Part shown: positions 59,350 through 64,000 of the stretch, in pieces
Layout: every line of letters begins with the position of its first letter
Position numbering within the stretch: position 1 is the first letter of the stretch
Origin: Sequoia sempervirens
Lineage: Eukaryota; Streptophyta; Pinopsida; Cupressales; Cupressaceae
Length of the DNA: 64,000 nucleotides
Assembly (NCBI GenBank): GCA_007258455.2
Contig: VDFB02047230.1
Span: 156,585,118-156,649,117 of the forward strand
Reading direction: 5' to 3'
Notes under the pieces: generated by a model
The model's input: only the letters and a program-made list of their open reading frames with translations
Told to the model about the DNA's origin: nothing
Databases searched by the model: none
Position numbers and translations under genes: made by a program

Positions 59350-62300
59350 TTAATTGTTGCCTCCCTTATCCTTATTCTGATCCAACGACTCATGAACCCT
59401 CAAAAACACCTTATCCAACTCAGCAACAGGTGGCAAGGGTAGGATTTTGAGCCGACATTCAATTGATCCAGTTTCTTCCCTTGACCGCTTGACCATTGTA
59501 TCCCAATCACCCCTACATGCTAAGTACTTATCCACCACAGCCAGATAAGTAGCCGCATCATCCAATTGGTGCCCTGTCACAGAGTTTTCAACATCAGGGG
59601 CATAGACATCATGCCACCATTCCCTCAATTGTTCCAAACTCAGGTATTTAGGGGCGATCTTCCTTCTGCCAGTCATTATTTCAAAAAAAGTGATGCATCC
59701 ATCATAAACACCAGTTAGATTACCATCTATCTGCTTCTTTTGTTTGTAAATGTTCTTGATGGCCTTCTATCGGATTTGCAAGGCCTCGAACCATTCCCAA
59801 GGCTCATTAACCCTAGATGAAGGAAGGATTCCATCAACAACCAACTGATTCTTACCATACCCCATGATTTCTTTGGTTTTCTGCAATAAGAGATCAATAT
59901 CCTCCTTGTCTTGAGATAACACATGCTCTAATAAATCCTTAGCCCTTATTGCATCTTTTCCAATTGAAAGGATTTCCTTTATTGCATCATCTCCCTTGGT
60001 CTGTACCTCCTTCAACCAATCTATTGTAGCTATGGTAGAAGCTTTCATCTTCTCTATTTCAAAGATGGTCTCCTTTGGCAAGAAACCAACAGTAGCAGAG
60101 GAGGATGGGTGAAAAGACTGTAAAGGCTTCATTAAATCTTCCAAACATTTGCTAAGCCTTTCATTTTCCTTCTTTAGCTCATGCTTAGACTGTGTTTCCT
60201 TCCTCAATCTACCAATGATCACTGCATTGGACCCCTCATATTCTTCAATATCTTGCTCCATAGAAGTGGGCCCAAGATTGATAGTTTGTACATCATAATC
60301 TTTCCCCGTGACCTCATCTCTACTTTTATCAGCAGCAGGGGTAGCAATATGAATAACCTTGTTACTATCTTCATCTCTTTCAATCTTGGAAACCACCTTG
60401 GCTGCTTTCTTCTTCTTACCCTTTCCAATCTTGGCCAACATCTCATCCCAGTTGAGAGGAGTGTCCTCAACAATGACCTGTTTCCTTCTGATCTCTTTAT
60501 CTAACCAATCCGGAACAGCAGGATCCACCTGGACTTCATCTTTCTTGACCTCTTCATGCTGCTCCACCGTCTCATCCCTTTCCTTTTCAAGAGATTGATC
60601 ATCTTTATTTTCCAATTTTGGTTCTTCTTCTTGCAGGTGTGATGGAGTCTTAACAAGGACATCCTCCTTCTCAGGGGATCTGTTATCTTTGCTACCTGCA
60701 GGAGAATCCTCATACTGTACTAACATAGAAGGATGCATTTCCACATCTCCAACCTCAAGCTCAGCAGCTGCACCATAAAGTTCTCCATCCTTAAACGGTT
60801 CTGCTTCTTCACTGGTCTCATGATCTCCATGAGTTGTCTGCTCAGGTATTCCCGATGGAGGAGAGGTATCCCTCTGTTGTTCCACAGTGGATGCCATTGG
60901 AAGGGGATCTGTCTTTTGCATGGTCTCCTTGGGAGATGAAGTTCTTGACCTTCGTGAATAAACCTGGGTTTTCTCTCCTGAACTCTCCACATCAACCACA
61001 TAAGGATCCACCTTATCCTTAGAAGTTTCTTGACCTTTCTTCTTGGAAGCTCTAGTTGTCCTTGCCCTCTTTGGCTCTGGAGGAGCATCTTCTTTCTCTG
61101 CTTTTTCAAGTTCCTCCTCTTCAATAGACTTACCTATTTTCATAGCATGGCTTCTCTTCTTTCCCCTAGGTTTTCTTTTCTTTTCAGTCTCACTCTCCTT
61201 AGGGCCTCTGATTTTAATCTTGAAAGGTGAGCTTACCTTAGTTTAGCCCGTAGAATCATCCTCTCCTGACTCCTCCGAGGTAGAATGAGCATTCAAATCT
61301 CCCATCAAATTGAAAGTACAAGGTACCTTCTCACTCTCCAATTCCCATACTTTATGCTTCAGCCATGACTTGGTAGATTTCAGAATGGGAGCCATCAATT
61401 CCTCCAACTTGGTTATTTCCTTTTCTTACCAATTTATATCTCCAATGGGCCTATCCTTGACTGATTCAAATGCATGATCCTGGACTAAATTTCCATCATC
61501 TTCCAACTGATCAGGAATCAACTTGACATTGTACGTTCTGATCACATCAACTGGAAGCCTAGAATACCTTTTCTTTCTCACCTCAAAATCATCCTTGCTA
61601 TTTGCCCAGTAGTCCTCTAGATCATCCTTATGATGATATTCTTTAGTGGCCTTCTTCTGTGCCTCACTAGTGATGTCAAAGCCTACCCTCTTAGAATGGA
61701 AAGAGAAACCATAAGTACTCAACTCCTCCCCTGATGCATGAGCTAATTGGATTGAAGGGAAAACCTCACTTATACCAATTTTCAAAGGAAAGTCCCCACC
61801 AAACCCTATTTTGTGCTTCTCTCTTTTAACAATAACATCAAAATCACATATCTGCCGGGTAACCTCCAAAAGTATGATATGGTCAATAGGATATCTCGGC
61901 AGTCCGTATGGAGCGGTGGGACATCCATCAATTCTGATATAGGAGAAGGTAGGGAATTATATAAACCATGCTCCATTTCTCCTAATCAATTCCTTGGCTC
62001 CATCAGAAATTCGCACATGTTCTGCATTTTGAAGCAACCTAGTAATATGCATAGTAAATGCATCATTTTCTCTTCTATAATTCTGATTCCCTAGATGCAA
62101 CTCAGGGTATACCTCATAGATGACATCCTGTCCTAATGTTCCTTTTGGATTCAATCCCCTGTATGGATAAAATCTAGCAAGTATGTATATCACATAAGAG
62201 GACATGGTGAATTTCCTTGTCTCCAACACATCTCTCAGCTGCCTGTCAATCATTGCACTAATAATCCCTGCCCAGTGATAATTGATGCCCTGTTCGATCT

Positions 62301-62948
62301 TGTTGATGACATGCACCATCCAATTCTCCAACACCCAAGTACTCTTCAAGCCAACTACCTTGCTCAACAATGTGATTGCATTATATATATCTTGTATGAA
62401 CTTGATCCTGTGTAGCTGTTTAGGCAACTTGGAGAAATGAGATTTTGGATTTTCAAGCCAAGAATTGATCATCTGTTGGGCTTTGGTAGGCTCATCCTCA
62501 TAGTAAGTCCTAGCCAAATCCATGTCCAAGGCACATACACATGGTAAGTCTGGCATATCAAATGCCTAGGCAATGGAAACTGGATTAAAGTTAGCCAACA
62601 CTCTCCCATCAGTGCTAACAACCCTCTGAGTATCAAAGTCATAGTGTCGGGCACACTCCAATATTAGCTCATAGCACTGAACTATAGGAGGAAATCCTGC
62701 CACATGAGCCAGTTTGGACTTCACCATCCCCTTGGTAGAGGTTGATAAATCCCCCTAAGCTAACCTTTCCTTGAACTCTTCATATCTCCATGCTCCTACA
62801 TTAGTATCCGAGACCTCAGACCAAACTGAAGCTATCTTACTATCAAGCAACTGACTTTTCACATCCATCCTTAACCTTTCCACATCTGTAACCGAAGATC
62901 CCTCTGTGTCTCCCTTGGCCTTTCCTGCCGCTGCTTTGCTTGATTCAG
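59350..62948 (-). pseudogene. Copy B: same large unknown protein as copy A, exon 2, decayed
   Basis: It is collinear with copy A over about 1,200 codons, with the same AESSK start after a GAATGCAG acceptor and the same KDKGG end before TAA. It has one open stretch of 458 codons (59,767-61,143) covering the charged region (KKRKPRGKKRSHAMK, EPKRARTTRASKK) and the coiled coil (KHELKKENERLSKCLEDLMK). Stops lie near 62,756, 62,565, 61,955, 61,424, 61,242 and 59,768; several correspond to glutamine in copy A. The two copies complement each other's breaks, so the ancestral protein was full length. The ATG exon lies just beyond the window end. No known enzymatic motif is visible. Confidence 0.7.
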
Positions 62949-64000
62949 CCTGCATTCACAAAAGAGCCTCATGAGAATCCAATTATCATCCATATTCAAT
63001 CAAAGGTTAGCCTCGAAACCACAGGAAATCATTAAGATCAATCATTAATCATCAATCTTGAAAAACTAAGAAAATGAAGTAATCCGGGAAAATCCAGTCG
63101 GGGCAGAATTCAGAGAAATCTGACCCAGATGGACTCCCACTGCCAAGACATAATTCATCAAATAAATCGCTAATATAGGCAAAAGAGATGCATGATTATC
63201 ATGAAATTCATCTATTTAGTAACAAGAAATCATCATCCAACCTTTAATTCATTACTTCAACTTCGAAAATCAAACTCAATTAGAAATAGGTAGAAAACCG
63301 AAAAAATTCGGACAGTTCAGATTTCCGCGGACAGCTTGAAATTCTGGGAGTTCATCATACTTCGAGGAAATGGCAAAATCTGGGAAAATCCAGGTGCACG
63401 GAAATTCTGCGGACACCTTGTAAACTCGATGATCGTTCGACGCACAGACCATTAACCGAGTAATCATACAAACCTCCCTATTCGGATTCCACGAAGATAA
63501 ACTCAACCCTAATGAGGCAAATTTTGATTGCACATGAATTTGAACTCCTAAAACTCTCAAATGGGAGATCCCTGCAATGAAATAATGATGCCCTAAATTG
63601 GACTGTCAAACCTCTACCATGAGAGCTAGGGCAAAATCGAGATCAAACATGATTCTTCAAAGTGATGAAAATAGGGCACTCTGGGGTCTCAAATGATGTG
63701 GATAAGGTCGAGCTACACAAGACATGATGACATGACAACTCCACTAAACTTAACAACCTTGGGCCGACCCATTGAAACCCTATCTTCACGGATTATATCA
63801 GATTTCATGCCAACAAGGGCAAGGCCTTAACAGGAGCACCCAGTCCCAAGGGTATACCCAAAATTCAATCAATAAACGAGGGGATATGCAGTGCAGGCGT
63901 TAAAACCCGCAGAAAGGTGAGCTCAAACCCTAATTCGATAAACATAAAACCATGGAAAAACAAGTGAAGGCCGACCCAAATAATCATCACCAACAACTCG
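62949..64000 (-). other. Intron 1 of copy B (partial)
   Basis: It is homologous to intron 1 of copy A, including GGGTCGGCC and TTTATCGAAT near the window edge and the GGAAAATCC-type words. By comparison with A, the donor should lie only some tens of bases past position 64,000. A minus-strand frame at 63,276-63,560 inside it is not supported. Confidence 0.6.

Overview
This is plant nuclear DNA from a large, repeat-packed genome. It carries Ty3/Gypsy and Ty1/Copia retrotransposons of plant type, Arabidopsis-type TTTAGGG/CCCTAAA telomere-like motifs inside a satellite, spliceosomal introns, and one exon of a 26S proteasome subunit of plant type. Very long LTRs, heavy point decay and multi-copy unknown proteins suggest a gymnosperm, but that is a guess. 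I found no intact protein-coding gene, no tRNA or rRNA gene, and nothing prokaryotic. Almost everything is a transposable element, a satellite or a decayed gene.

Layout. 1-10.2 kb: a decayed, multi-copy gene of about 1,200 codons (family X, minus strand) with its 5' and 3' flanks. It faces a second copy that kept both flanks but lost the coding region. A GA-rich/TTTAGGG satellite lies between them, and a 987-bp terminal-inverted-repeat element sits in the left copy. 10.2-14.4 kb: more satellite, a fragment of X and unassigned DNA. 14.4-25.9 kb: a complete but decayed chromovirus-like Gypsy element with 3.4-kb LTRs, inserted in the satellite with a CCCTC target duplication. 25.9-32.3 kb: the rest of the satellite, a purine/pyrimidine low-complexity block, a small coding fragment, a third partial copy of X, and unassigned AT-rich DNA. 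32.3-36.6 kb: a decayed multi-exon gene starting with a SET-like domain, then one stray exon of RPN8. 37-42.7 kb: copy A (plus strand) of a second family of about 1,200 codons, with an intron directly after the ATG. A gap of exactly 100 N follows. 42.8-58.25 kb: the 3' half of a gag-protease-only LTR element (D), a truncated Copia element, and a second gag-protease element (C). 58.25-64 kb: copy B of the same family as A, on the minus strand and running off the window.

How the parts relate. C is inserted in the Copia reverse transcriptase, and the 3' LTR of C is cut by copy B, which gives the order Copia, then C, then B. C and D encode Gag and a protease-like domain but show no reverse transcriptase, RNase H or integrase, so any movement would depend on another element. 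Families X and A/B share length, domain order and a short N-terminal motif. I think they are branches of one transposon-associated superfamily whose function I cannot name. Many stop codons fit CAG to TAG and CGA to TGA changes, as expected from long-term cytosine methylation at CHG and CG sites.
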